NCBI RefSeq assembly: GCF_000517105.1
Contig: NZ_ALVT01000034.1
Span: 63,101 to 127,100 of the forward strand
Length of the DNA: 64,000 nucleotides
Direction of reading: 5' to 3'
Source of the DNA: Fischerella sp. PCC 9605
Lineage (GTDB): Bacteria; Cyanobacteriota; Cyanobacteriia; Cyanobacteriales; Nostocaceae
Part shown: positions 26,199-34,629 of the stretch, piece after piece
Layout of the letters: every line of letters begins with the position of its first letter
Position numbering within the stretch: position 1 is the first letter of the stretch
The notes under the pieces: model-generated
What the model saw: only the letters and a program-made list of their open reading frames with translations
Told to the model about the DNA's origin: nothing
Database searches by the model: none
Made by a program: the position numbers and the translations under genes

Positions 26199-26664
26199 AA
26201 ACTTTGAGATTGAAAATTTTAGATTTGATACGAATAAGTTCAGTACTATGTTGAGTTTTATCAGTTCAGGGTGAATGCGCTTTGCTTTCAGGACATAAAA
26301 TCGTTACCCAAATAATGGTAATGCTCAAGTAGGTAGATTTACAGCAGTTTTCAATTGAATGTACCATACTCAAACCTCACCCCCATCCCCTCTCCTTAGT
26401 AAGGAGAGGGGTGCCAGAGGCGGGGTGAGGTTTGTTCTATTTAGAGGATCTTTTAAAAGTCCTCTTGTCGGTAGCAAAAAGTTTTAGATTCCCCTAAATC
26501 CCCCTTTCCAAGGGGGACTTTGATTCCGGTTCCCCCCTTTTTAAGGGGGGCTAGGGGGGATCAATAAGTGCCGAAAATCACAGCCAACCACTTTTCAAAC
26601 AACCTCTTAAATGAAAACAGCTGTAACTACAGGTAGGCGCTATTCTTGAAAATTTAACTTTTGA
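26199..26664. repeat. 466-bp gap with two hairpin-forming repeats
   Basis: It contains the CTCACCCC-type inverted repeat (26372-26433) and a G/C-run inverted repeat (about 26490-26560, CCCCC and GGGGGGCTAGGGGGG units, like the one at 6142-6216). No gene is visible. The hairpins may separate ndhH and MidA-family transcription. Confidence 0.65.
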
Positions 26665-27849
26665 CTATCGGTCTACCGACCCCATGATGATATCGATACT
26701 ACCCAAGATTGCCATAATGTCAGCGACTTTCATACCCCGTAGCAATTGAGGCAAAATCTGTAAATTGTTAAAATCTGCCGGACGAATCTTCCACCGCCAC
26801 GGGAAAACATTATCATCCCCAATCAAATATATCCCTAATTCACCTTTGCCGCTTTCTACGCGGGCGTAAACTTCTCCTTTGGGAATTTTAAAAGTAGGAG
26901 CGATTTTCTTAGCAATGTACTGATAATCGAAATCATCCCATTCTGATTTTTTGCCTGCTGCCATCCGTTTTGCTTCTAGGTTTTCGTAGGGGCCGCCGGG
27001 AAGACCCTTGATAGCTTGGCGAATAATTTTCACAGATTCCCGCATTTCCCGCATTCGTACTATGTAACGGGCAAAGCAATCACCAGCAGTTTCCCACTGC
27101 ACCTCCCAATCGAAGTCATCATAGCACTCGTAATGGTCTACTTTCCGCAGATCCCATTTCACTCCAGAAGCGCGTAGCATCGGCCCAGATAATCCCCAGT
27201 TGATAGCTTCTGCACGGGAGATGATGCCGATACCTTCTGTACGGTGACGAAAGATGGGGTTGTTGGTAAGTACGCGTTCGTACTCGTCCAGTCTGGGTAA
27301 GAGATAGTCACAAAAGTCTTCGCACTTATCTATCCAACCGTAAGGCAAATCAACAGCCACTCCTCCAGGACGGAAGTAGTTGTTATTTACCATACGATAG
27401 CCTGAGGCTGCTTCCCACAGGTCGTAAATCATCTCCCGTTCCCGGAAAATCCAAATTGGTTGAGTTGCCAAACCTACATCATGAGCGAAAGTTCCCAACC
27501 ACAACAAGTGATTGGCGATACGGTTCAACTCCAGCATGATAACGCGGATGTAGCTGGCACGTTTGGGAATGGAAATTTCCGCCAGCTGTTCAACAGCATT
27601 GACGGTGACAGCTTCGTTAAACATCCCGGCGGCGTAGTCCCACCGACTTACGTAGGGGATATACATTATCGGAGTGCGGTTCTCGGCAATTTTCTCCATC
27701 CCCCGGTGCAAGTAACCCAACACTGGCTCACAATCGACTATATCTTCGCCATCCAGAGTGACGATTAACCTAAAAACGCCGTGTGTTGTGGGGTGGTGAG
27801 GGCCCATGTTCAGCACCATCGGTTCGGTGTGGGTTTCTATTCTTGGCAT
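26665..27849 (-). CDS. ndhH: NAD(P)H-quinone oxidoreductase subunit H
   Basis: The 394-residue 49-kDa-type subunit of photosynthetic NDH-1, homologous to NDUFS2/NuoD. It lies in the peripheral arm next to cluster N2 and the quinone site and works in respiration and cyclic electron flow. The start [20 protein letters not shown] gives the standard length; the frame upstream to 27945 is not part of it. Visible signatures are [32 protein letters not shown] in segments 22-52 (Arg49 in HRGMEK) and the C-terminal DIIMGSVDR. Confidence 0.97.
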   Translation of the reverse strand: MPRIETHTEPMVLNMGPHHPTTHGVFRLIVTLDGEDIVDCEPVLGYLHRGMEKIAENRTPIMYIPYVSRWDYAAGMFNEAVTVNAVEQLAEISIPKRASYIRVIMLELNRIANHLLWLGTFAHDVGLATQPIWIFREREMIYDLWEAASGYRMVNNNYFRPGGVAVDLPYGWIDKCEDFCDYLLPRLDEYERVLTNNPIFRHRTEGIGIISRAEAINWGLSGPMLRASGVKWDLRKVDHYECYDDFDWEVQWETAGDCFARYIVRMREMRESVKIIRQAIKGLPGGPYENLEAKRMAAGKKSEWDDFDYQYIAKKIAPTFKIPKGEVYARVESGKGELGIYLIGDDNVFPWRWKIRPADFNNLQILPQLLRGMKVADIMAILGSIDIIMGSVDR

Positions 27850-28008
27850 AATCAGCAACCTCCCCTTGACACAGATGATAGGTATGTGCTTCCACCTTAG
27901 GCACAGCAGCACGAACTTTACCTCAGTCTTAGGGATTACTGCCAACGGCTGAATATTTTCTTCTCGGTCGCGTAGGATCGATTTAAAAGCGTAGAGTTTG
28001 TTGCTCCT

Positions 28009-28686
28009 ATGTCAGCTATATCTACTACTAACCTTCCTCCTTTAGAAAGTGGCGATCGCTTGACTCGCTACGAGTTCGAGCGCCGCTATCAGGCAATGCC
28101 GCAGAATATTAAAGCAGAATTGATAGAAGGAGTAGTGTACTTGGCATCACCTGTACGTGCTAAAGGTCATGGTAGACCCCATGCGAAAATGATGACTTGG
28201 CTGGGAACCTACAGTGCTGCAACGCCTGGAGTAGATTTGCAGGACAACGCCACCGTACGCTTAGATCCTGATAACGAACCTCAACCCGATGCCCTATTGC
28301 GAATTGAACCAGAGGTGGGCGGCAAATCTCGCATCAGTGATGATGATTATATTGAAGGCACGCCGGAATTAATTGCAGAAATTGCTGCCAGCAGTGCTGC
28401 GTATGACCTCAACGACAAACTCAATGCCTATCGCCGCAATGGAGTACAAGAGTATATTGTCTGGCAAAGTTACGAAAATCGCCTAGATTGGTTCACTCTT
28501 CACCAAGGGCGATATATCTCGCTAGAACCAGATGCAACCGGAGTAATTCGCAGTCAGATTTTCCCTGGATTATGGTTAGCAGTCAACGCTTTGCGAGAGG
28601 GTGACATGGCTGAGGTTTTAGCTGTTCTTCAGCAAGGATTACAAACAGCTGAACATCAAGCATTTGTAGAGAAATTGAGGAGATAA
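28009..28686 (+). CDS. Uma2 family (DUF820) putative endonuclease
   Basis: A 225-residue protein of the PD-(D/E)XK-like Uma2 family, greatly expanded in cyanobacteria. Typical features are [29 protein letters not shown] at the N-terminus (shown here by its parts YEFERRYQ and AELIEGVVY), [19 protein letters not shown] in the middle, and the putative active-site strand [19 protein letters not shown] with the later EYIVW. Biological role is not established for the family. It ends 4 bp before the next gene. Confidence 0.85.
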   Translation: MSAISTTNLPPLESGDRLTRYEFERRYQAMPQNIKAELIEGVVYLASPVRAKGHGRPHAKMMTWLGTYSAATPGVDLQDNATVRLDPDNEPQPDALLRIEPEVGGKSRISDDDYIEGTPELIAEIAASSAAYDLNDKLNAYRRNGVQEYIVWQSYENRLDWFTLHQGRYISLEPDATGVIRSQIFPGLWLAVNALREGDMAEVLAVLQQGLQTAEHQAFVEKLRR

Positions 28687-28690
28687 TCTT

Positions 28691-29737
28691 GTGCAGGATA
28701 AAAATCTGAGCAACCAACAGACAAAGAAAAAGAGTAAGTCGCTTCCTTCTGGGATCGTCATCCGGTTGGGAAAATATGTCTGGACGACTCTTTGGCAGAT
28801 CATGATGTCGAATCTAGCCCCCCGCAACAAATCAGGAGAGTACATCCGTCCTGCCACTCAGTTCCGGAACTCCATCAGCACAGAAGCAGGTAATCCCTAT
28901 CAACCAGAAGCGGGTCGCTATCGTCTTTATGTTGGACTAGGATGTCCTTGGGCACATAGAACCCTAGTTGTGCGATCGCTCAAAGGTCTTGAAGATACCA
29001 TACCAGTATCTATTGTGTCTCCTTCACCGAACGAGGGAATCTGGGTTATCAACCAAGAAGAAGAAGGTTGCCGCACTCTTCCTGAACTGTACAATCTAGC
29101 ACAACCAAGTTACAAAGGGCGCTGTACGGTTCCCGTGCTGTGGGATATGCAAACCAAGACGATAGTTAACAATGAAAGCGCGGAGATTATTGTGATGTTG
29201 AACTCTCAGTTCAACGAGTTCGCAACCAATCCCACACTTGACCTTTATCCGGAAGAACTGCGTGAGCAAATTGACCGTTGGAACGAGAAAATCTACCATG
29301 CGGTAAATAATGGCGTGTATCGCTGCGGCTTTGCCCAAACTCAAGTAGCATATGACAAAGCCTGTAACGAACTTTTCGCTACTTTGGATGAAATTGACGC
29401 GGCACTAGAAATAAGTCGATACTTGTGCGGAGACAGAGTCACACTGGCGGATGTGCGTTTGTTCACTACCCTATTCCGTTTTGATATAGTCTATTACGGG
29501 CTATTCAAGTGCAATCGCAAGAGAATTCAAGACTATAAAAATCTAGGTGCTTACTTGCGTGACTTGTATCAGCTTCCAGGAGTTGCGGACACCTGCGATT
29601 TAGAAAGTGTAAAGCGAGACTACTATGGCAACCTTTTCCCACTCAATCCTGGCGGGATCATCCCCTGTGGCCCTGATGTTACAAGTCTTTTGGAACCACA
29701 TCATCGTGAAAGTATAGGGTTAGGTGTTAGTGGTTAG
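28691..29737 (+). CDS. Glutathionyl-hydroquinone reductase-like glutathione transferase (ECM4/Xi class)
   Basis: A 348-residue Xi-class GST: the catalytic motif GLGCPWAHR (Cys85), FNEFATNPTLDLYPEELREQID in the middle region, and the C-terminal helical domain with YLCGDRVTLADVRLFTTLFRFD. Such enzymes reduce glutathionyl-hydroquinones. The start is GTG at 28691, supported by GAGGAG about 9 bases upstream and lying 4 bp after the Uma2 gene. The stop codon falls within GTTAGTG heptamer repeats, so the C-terminal LGVSG is repeat-encoded. Confidence 0.88.
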   Translation: MQDKNLSNQQTKKKSKSLPSGIVIRLGKYVWTTLWQIMMSNLAPRNKSGEYIRPATQFRNSISTEAGNPYQPEAGRYRLYVGLGCPWAHRTLVVRSLKGLEDTIPVSIVSPSPNEGIWVINQEEEGCRTLPELYNLAQPSYKGRCTVPVLWDMQTKTIVNNESAEIIVMLNSQFNEFATNPTLDLYPEELREQIDRWNEKIYHAVNNGVYRCGFAQTQVAYDKACNELFATLDEIDAALEISRYLCGDRVTLADVRLFTTLFRFDIVYYGLFKCNRKRIQDYKNLGAYLRDLYQLPGVADTCDLESVKRDYYGNLFPLNPGGIIPCGPDVTSLLEPHHRESIGLGVSG

Positions 29738-29856
29738 TGGTTAGTGGTTAGTGGTTGTTGATTTTTACTAATTTCCCCAGTATCTGGAAGCAGATTTTTC
29801 CTTCTGCCTTCTCTCAATTGAGCCTCCTGTCTTCTACTATTTTTAATTTTTATTTG

Positions 29857-29878
29857 CTGATTAGGAAAAACTAATCAG
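29857..29878. promoter_or_regulatory. Inverted repeat resembling the ArsR-type operator half-sites
   Basis: CTGATTAG and CTAATCAG separated by 6 bases (GAAAAA). The half-sites differ by one base from CTAATTAG, which occurs twice in the palindrome upstream of the ArsR-type gene. It is followed by TTTATTATTTTT, so it could instead be a weak terminator of the GST gene. Confidence 0.4.
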
Positions 29879-30223
29879 TTTATTATTTTTCTTGCTCGAT
29901 AATCTAATAAAGTTCCTGCACTAACTCTAGTTCTTCCATTAGTTCTAGAGGCGAGGCTGTGTCGTTTTTACAAAACCATGTAGAGATTCGCTTGGTCTAC
30001 ATTTAGGAATTTCGCTGCTTATACCAGAGAAATACCTCGCTTCAATAGTACTCTGTTTTTTCTTTTTCGATTATATAAGCGGCTAAGTATGGCGAAATGT
30101 AAAAAACTGCTTAAGAAATCTCAATATTCTTAGAAAAACGTAACAAAATCAACATAAAGACAAAATCCATCAACACAGCAACTATGCTGTGGCGGATGAC
30201 TATTGCACCACTAATTTGACCGA

Positions 30224-30253
30224 AAACTAATTAGATTTAAATCTAATTAGTTT
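30224..30253. promoter_or_regulatory. 30-bp perfect palindrome, likely autoregulatory operator
   Basis: A perfect palindrome: AAACTAATTAGATTT followed by its exact reverse complement. It ends 10 bp before the ATG of the ArsR-type gene at 30264, so a protein bound here would block expression. ArsR-family repressors commonly bind such AT-rich dyads near their own promoter. Confidence 0.7.
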
Positions 30254-30263
30254 ATAACAAATT

Positions 30264-30827
30264 ATGAAAACGGAACAATTTCAAATCTTGCTACGTTTCT
30301 TCAAAGCTTTGGCTGATGAAAGCCGATTAAAAATTTTAGCTTTTCTGGCTAACCAAGAGTGCAGTGTCGAAGAATTGGCGGTATTGCTGCAACTTAAAGA
30401 ACCGACAGTATCTCATCATTTGGCGAAATTAAAAGAAGTAAATCTAGTGACCATGCGTCCTGAAGGTAATACTCATCTTTACCAGTTGGATGGCAATACT
30501 TTACAAAGCTTCAGCAAAGAAATTTTGACACCACAGAAGATAGCTTCTTGGGTTGAGGATGCGGATATAAAAGTATGGGAAAGCAAGATACTCCAGACTT
30601 ATATAGAAGGAGAACGTCTTAAAGAAATTCCTGCGAGTCGTAAAAAACGCTTGGTAATTTTGAAGTGGCTGGCAAACAAATTTGAAGTGGGAGTTCAGTA
30701 CTCAGAACGTACAATTGATGAAATTCTCAAGCGTTACCATCCTGATTTTTCTAATCTCAGACGGGAGTTGATTAGTTATCATTTAATCCACCAAAAAGAC
30801 GGGATATATTGGCGTTATACAGAATAA
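30264..30827 (+). CDS. ArsR-family regulator with C-terminal DUF2087 domain
   Basis: A 187-residue protein. Residues 1-85 form an ArsR-type winged helix (LRFFKALADESRLKILAFLA, VEELAVLLQLKEPTVSHHLAKLKE). Residues about 110-187 match DUF2087 (RKKRLVILKWLANKFEVGVQYSE, ...DFSNLRRELISYHLI, GIYWRY). There is no cysteine-rich metal site of the ArsR/SmtB type in the alpha-3 region (ELAVLLQLKEP). The ligand is unknown. The 30-bp palindrome directly upstream suggests autorepression. Confidence 0.87.
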   Translation: MKTEQFQILLRFFKALADESRLKILAFLANQECSVEELAVLLQLKEPTVSHHLAKLKEVNLVTMRPEGNTHLYQLDGNTLQSFSKEILTPQKIASWVEDADIKVWESKILQTYIEGERLKEIPASRKKRLVILKWLANKFEVGVQYSERTIDEILKRYHPDFSNLRRELISYHLIHQKDGIYWRYTE

Positions 30828-30972
30828 TCGAGAGGAATTGTTGACGAAGCCATAAGACAAAGAGGAAAGGATGAAAATAGAGCCGAAAACAGAAGCTTTA
30901 ATAATTTTTACTCAGCAGTGGCAATAATTTTGCTATATTTATAAGTAGAACAACCAAATTAAACTTAAAATG

Positions 30973-31024
30973 CATCCTGTAAGACCCCCGAGTTCTCACC
31001 AAAAGTTGGGTATCTTACAGGATG
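30973..31024. repeat. Inverted repeat after the ArsR-type gene
   Basis: Arms CATCCTGTAAGA (30973-30984) and TCTTACAGGATG (31013-31024) are exact complements with a 28-base loop. It lies between the ArsR-type gene and the convergent dam remnant and could serve as a bidirectional terminator. Confidence 0.6.
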
Positions 31025-31182
31025 AAATTTTATATGCTGTATAAACTTAGTATTCAATAGTTCATGATTAATATTTCATTAATGTGTTTGCGTCTGGAAG
31101 TATCACTATTAATATTTCTTTTTGCTTTTACTCGTTCAATTCTGTACCCTTCATAGGCTAGTTCAAAAAATTTATCATTTGA

Positions 31183-31284
31183 TACCATTTCACAAAAACT
31201 CTGATACAAATACAGACAGTGTAGAGACGCGAAATTTCGCGTCTCTACAAAATTTATATGTATCGTGATTAACGTGAAATGGTA
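31183..31284. mobile_element. 102-bp MITE inserted in the dam remnant
   Basis: Ends are TACCATTTCAC and GTGAAATGGTA, with weaker complementarity continuing inward (GATACA units). It is flanked by TGA on both sides (31180-31182 and 31285-31287), a plausible 3-bp target duplication. Its centre is a 28-bp palindrome (31221-31248). It adds exactly 105 bp (35 codons), so the host frame stays open. Confidence 0.75.
31221..31248. repeat. 28-bp palindrome GTAGAGACG...CGTCTCTAC
   Basis: A perfect palindrome with core CGAAATTTCG, forming the centre of the MITE. The same outer arms with core TGCCATGGCA occur at 34910-34937. Confidence 0.85.
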
Positions 31285-31431
31285 TGAGTCTTCGTTTTTT
31301 GGGTCGGAATTGCTCAAAATTAACTTTGCACCTTTACTATATCGAATAGCTGTAATATTTATGAGCGAGTTAACTATATATAGTACAATAGTACTATAAC
31401 AGTGTTATTTAATGATTTGTTAGGTCAAACA

Positions 31432-32280
31432 ATGGTCGCAGTCAATAAGCTAGTAAAACCGTTTCTGAAGTGGGCAGGAGGAAAAAGACAACTTGTTCCA
31501 TTAATTGTAGAAAATTATATTCCTAAAAATTATAATTCCCAAACAACCTACTATGAACCTTTTCTTGGCGGAGGAGCGCTCTTGTTTGCTTTGCAACCTA
31601 AAAAGGCTGTAATTAATGATAGTAATACTGAACTAATCAATTGTTATAAAGTTGTTAGAGACTCAGTTGATGAACTAATTGATGATTTAAAATCTCATGA
31701 AAATAATGAGGAGTATTATTATGCCATTAGAGATTGGGACAGGGAAAAAACTTTTCAAGACAAAACACCAGTACAACGAGCATCAAGAATTATTTTTCTG
31801 AACAAGACTTGTTACAATGGCTTATTTAGAGTTAATTCTCAAGGACAGTTTAATGTGCCTTTTGGTAAATATAAAAATCCAAATATTTTAGATGTAGCTG
31901 TTTTAAAAGCTGTAAGTAAATATTTGAATGATAACGAAATTAAAATATTAAATTCAGATTTTCAAACCGCTCTTAAAGATGCTAAAAGAGGAGACTTTGT
32001 GTATCTTGATCCTCCTTATGATCCAGTTTTGGATACTGCTTCTTTTACTGGCTATGATGTAAATGGATTTAATAAAGATGAACAAATTAGGTTAAAAGAT
32101 ACATTTGATGATTTAGACAGGAGAGGTTGTAAAGTTCTATTGAGTAATGCTTATACAAACTTCATCACAGAGTTGTATGAAGGTTATAAATATACAAAAA
32201 TATCAGCAATTAGAGCTATCAATTCAAATGCTAAAAAAAGAGGTAAAGTAGACGAAATATTAGTAAAAAACTATGAGTGA
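31432..32280 (+). CDS. dam: D12-class DNA adenine methylase (Dam-like)
   Basis: A 282-residue N6-adenine methyltransferase. The SAM motif FLKWAGGKRQL is at residues 11-21, YYEPFLGGGALLF near 43, and the catalytic DPPY is at residues 193-196 (YLDPPYDPV). The likely target is GATC or a related site, from family resemblance only. ATG at 31432 (AGGT upstream) is preferred to the GTG at 31402. Codon use is A/T-rich, there is no GCGATCGC site within it, and it borders a decayed second copy, all pointing to horizontal acquisition. Its last codons overlap the start of a truncated ORF that may be the former restriction gene. Confidence 0.9.
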   Translation: MVAVNKLVKPFLKWAGGKRQLVPLIVENYIPKNYNSQTTYYEPFLGGGALLFALQPKKAVINDSNTELINCYKVVRDSVDELIDDLKSHENNEEYYYAIRDWDREKTFQDKTPVQRASRIIFLNKTCYNGLFRVNSQGQFNVPFGKYKNPNILDVAVLKAVSKYLNDNEIKILNSDFQTALKDAKRGDFVYLDPPYDPVLDTASFTGYDVNGFNKDEQIRLKDTFDDLDRRGCKVLLSNAYTNFITELYEGYKYTKISAIRAINSNAKKRGKVDEILVKNYE

Positions 32281-32407
32281 CTTATCGATTCAAAGACAAA
32301 AATCTAAAAATGATATTGCCTGGGAAAAGTTATTTCAAAAATATCATATAATTTGCATAACTTGGGCGGGCAGGATGCCCACCCCACAAGAGATTGAGAA
32401 AATCTAA
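32273..32407 (+). pseudogene. Truncated restriction-endonuclease-like ORF overlapping dam
   Basis: The ATG at 32273 lies inside the last codons of the methylase. The 44-codon frame reads MSDLSIQRQKSKNDIAWEKL then FQKYHII, after which it enters a dispersed repeat (about 32346-32434) and stops. From memory, the opening (SxNRQKSKNDIAWEKLFxKY-like) resembles the N-terminus of cyanobacterial type II restriction enzymes encoded next to methylases. No continuation is found downstream. It is therefore probably the stump of the lost restriction partner; this identity needs a database comparison. Confidence 0.5.
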
Positions 32408-32434
32408 TTTGCAATTTAAATGTGCTTTAGCTTA
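32346..32434. mobile_element. MITE-like dispersed repeat, copy truncating the restriction-like ORF
   Basis: Its complement runs TAAGCTAAAGCACATTTAAA, then CTTGTGGGGTGGGCATCCTG and CCCGCCCAAG, closely matching 58194-58296 in the opposite orientation. The right end (AGCTTA at 32429-32434) is clear; the left end is degenerate. No transposase is encoded. Confidence 0.6.
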
Positions 32435-32534
32435 GTAGTTAGTGGTTAGTGGTTAGTGGTTATTTCTCCCCTCCCCCCATCTCCCCATTGCCCCTAATCC
32501 CCACTCCCCCACTTTCCCACTTCCTGTCTTCTAC

Positions 32535-33314
32535 TCATTTTCCTAAATAAGCTTCTAAAACTTTGGGATTACGCTGAATTTCCTCTGGTGTACCGTCAGC
32601 CAAATTTTGACCTTCGGCAAGTACCCAAACGCGATCGCACAATGACATGATCACATCCATATTGTGTTCAATAATCAAAAACGTCATACCCCCCTTATTC
32701 CAGGCGACAATGCGATCGCATATGTCATCAATTAGTCTGGGATTCACCCCAGCCGCAGGTTCATCCAACAAAATTAATTTGGGATTAGTCATTAGCGCCC
32801 GCCCGATTTCCAGCAGCTTGCGTTGTCCGCCAGATAATCCACCGGCGTAATCGTCGGCTTTATGCACTAAACCCACCGATTCTAGTACAGCCATCGCCTG
32901 TTGTTGCAGCTGCTTTTCTTCTTTGGCAACCACATGAGGTTGAAATTGCAACTGCCAAAAATTCTCACCGGTTTGTTTTTGGGCTGCTAGTAGCAGATTT
33001 TCCAGCACTGACAACCGCGACAGGGCGCGGGCAACCTGAAACGTACGTACTAAACCTTGTTGGGCAATTTTATGGGGCTGCAAGTGCTGAATGGGTTCAC
33101 CATCAAAAATCACTTGTCCTTTATCGGGACGGATGAAGTTAGAAAGTAAGTTAAATAAAGTGGTTTTACCAGCACCGTTAGGGCCGATCAAGCCAGTAAT
33201 ACTACCAGCTGGTACTTGAATTTCAGCGTTGTATACCGCCTTAATGCCACCAAAGCTTTTGCAAAGTCCACTCGCAGCTAATAGGGGAAATTGGGAAGAG
33301 TCGTTATTTACCAA
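32535..33314 (-). CDS. livG: Branched-chain/neutral amino acid ABC transporter ATPase
   Basis: A 259-residue LivG-type ATPase: Walker A GPNGAGKTT (44-52), the signature LSGGQRKLLEIGRAL, Walker B LILLDEPAAGVNP, and the extended D-loop/C-terminal IIEHNMDVIMSLCDRVWVL typical of LivG. The start is TTG at 33314, strongly supported by AAGGAGG about 9 bases upstream, and it overlaps the end of livM by 11 bases. Together with LivM it would energise uptake of neutral amino acids; the cyanobacterial Nat-I system is the nearest known parallel. The other components are not in this window. Confidence 0.92.
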   Translation of the reverse strand: MVNNDSSQFPLLAASGLCKSFGGIKAVYNAEIQVPAGSITGLIGPNGAGKTTLFNLLSNFIRPDKGQVIFDGEPIQHLQPHKIAQQGLVRTFQVARALSRLSVLENLLLAAQKQTGENFWQLQFQPHVVAKEEKQLQQQAMAVLESVGLVHKADDYAGGLSGGQRKLLEIGRALMTNPKLILLDEPAAGVNPRLIDDICDRIVAWNKGGMTFLIIEHNMDVIMSLCDRVWVLAEGQNLADGTPEEIQRNPKVLEAYLGK

Positions 33315-34425
33315 GGGTAAGTTCCTCCTTTTTGCCTAAGATACCTTGAGGACGCCAAATTATCAGCACCATCAAGATCAGTCCTATTACCATGATGCGA
33401 AATGCACCCAATTGATCGGAGGAAAGGTTTGTGAAAATTTTCGGCAAAAATTCACGGGTGAGGGTATCGTAAGCAAAGTAAATGACTGCACCTAAGATAG
33501 TGCCGACATTATTACCGGAACCTCCTAAGATCACCATAATCCAAGCATCGAAGGTAAGCTGCGGCTGGAAATTATCAGGGTAAATAGCGCTAAGTTGCCA
33601 TGCAAAGAAAGCACCAGCAATTCCAGCGATCGCACCGCCTAACATAAAAGATTGCAATTTATACCAAAAAACATTTTTTCCTAGTGCTTTAGGAACTTGT
33701 TCATCTTCGCGGATGGCTTTCAGAATTCGACCCCAAGGCGATCGCACCAAAATTTCCAATCGCCAGAAAACAAAAGCCAATACTACCAGCGACAACAGCA
33801 TCAAACCCGCTTTCGGATTGTAATTATATAGGGCAATCACCCCAGAAATATAAATTGCCGCTGACAACAGTCCTAAGATAATTCCTATCACTAGACGCGA
33901 TACAAACTCTTGCTTTTTACTAGCCCGCTTGAGTGAATCCTTCGGACGTATCCAGCGCCACAACCAATAAAAAGTTATGCCAGCAACCAGCGTCAGCACC
34001 CCAATCATCAGCAGTTTGACAAACAAATTGGGTTGCAAATTCGCTAGCGGTATAGGATAGCTTTGCACGCCAAACGCCCCAGATATCCAGGTGTCACCTA
34101 CAGGTAAATCCTGATTGTTAACGATCAGACGAATTACTTCTCCAACACCGATAGTGACAATCGCTAGATAATCTTCCCGCAAACGCAGAGTCGAAAAACC
34201 AATTATCAAACCTAACAATGCTGCTAAAACACCCCCAATTAATGCCGCCACCAGCAGAGGGACTCCCTTTAAACTTAATAACACAGTTGTATATGCCCCT
34301 AGCGTCATGAATGCCACATGACCAAAGTTAATTAAGCCTGTAAAACCCCACTGTAAATTCAGTCCCAGACTGAATAAAGCAAAAATTGACGTAGAAATTG
34401 CTAAGAAAATGAGATAGTCAACCAT
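33304..34425 (-). CDS. livM: Branched-chain/neutral amino acid ABC transporter permease
   Basis: A 373-residue LivM-type permease with about nine membrane segments. Hallmarks are SLGLNLQWGFTGLINFGHVAFM near the N-terminus (quoted in part: GLNLQWGFTGLINFGH), TLRLREDYLAIVTIGVGE, and the EAA-like loop RSPWGRILKAIREDEQVPKALGK (in part: GRILKAIREDEQ). It is overlapped by livG. ATG at 34425 is preceded by TTGACTC/GTTAGTG repeats rather than a clear promoter. Partner genes livH, livJ and livF are absent nearby, common for scattered cyanobacterial Nat genes. Confidence 0.92.
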   Translation of the reverse strand: MVDYLIFLAISTSIFALFSLGLNLQWGFTGLINFGHVAFMTLGAYTTVLLSLKGVPLLVAALIGGVLAALLGLIIGFSTLRLREDYLAIVTIGVGEVIRLIVNNQDLPVGDTWISGAFGVQSYPIPLANLQPNLFVKLLMIGVLTLVAGITFYWLWRWIRPKDSLKRASKKQEFVSRLVIGIILGLLSAAIYISGVIALYNYNPKAGLMLLSLVVLAFVFWRLEILVRSPWGRILKAIREDEQVPKALGKNVFWYKLQSFMLGGAIAGIAGAFFAWQLSAIYPDNFQPQLTFDAWIMVILGGSGNNVGTILGAVIYFAYDTLTREFLPKIFTNLSSDQLGAFRIMVIGLILMVLIIWRPQGILGKKEELTLGK

Positions 34426-34629
34426 ATTTAGTCAAGAGTCAAGAGTCAAGAGTTAGTGGTTAGTAGTTAGTGGTTAGTGGTTAGTGGTTAGTAGTTAGTG
34501 GTAGGTAGTTTATCACTCCCCACCTCCCCATTTCCCCATCTCCCTACCTCCCCATCTTTCCCACTCTCTCGTTAACCACAGCCTACTTTATGGGAAGACT
34601 AAATGTTGATTGTACTAGGTGGATGTATT

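Larger units (their letters stand above)
29738..30263. other. 526-bp AT-rich gap before the ArsR-type gene
   Basis: It holds the end of a heptamer array (to about 29757), an inverted repeat CTGATTAG/CTAATCAG (29857-29878), a possible decayed minus-strand frame (29904-29996, ending ELMEELELVQELY), and the 30-bp palindrome at 30224-30253. No intact gene is seen. Confidence 0.45.
31054..31364 (-). pseudogene. 5'-truncated dam-like adenine methylase remnant interrupted by a MITE
   Basis: Reading the minus strand gives KGAKLILSNSDPKNED, then 35 foreign residues, then SNDKFFELAYEGYRIERVKA and INSDTSRRKHINEILIMNY before the stop. This is the C-terminal part of a D12-class adenine methylase and aligns with the end of the intact enzyme at 31432-32280 (ELYEGYKYTKISAIRAINS). 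The foreign part is a 102-bp element (31183-31284) flanked by TGA target duplications. Removing the element plus one TGA restores an uninterrupted frame. The catalytic N-terminal two-thirds are missing; the 5' boundary is approximate. Confidence 0.75.

Noticed and set aside
27850-27945. 32-residue N-terminal extension of NdhH
   Set aside because: Standard NdhH begins at [10 protein letters not shown] and this gives the usual 394 residues.
29904-29996. Minus-strand open stretch ending ELMEELELVQELY, next to another frame resembling an HTH
   Set aside because: The fragments are in different frames, very short and interrupted by stops; similarity to HTH antitoxins is too weak to claim.
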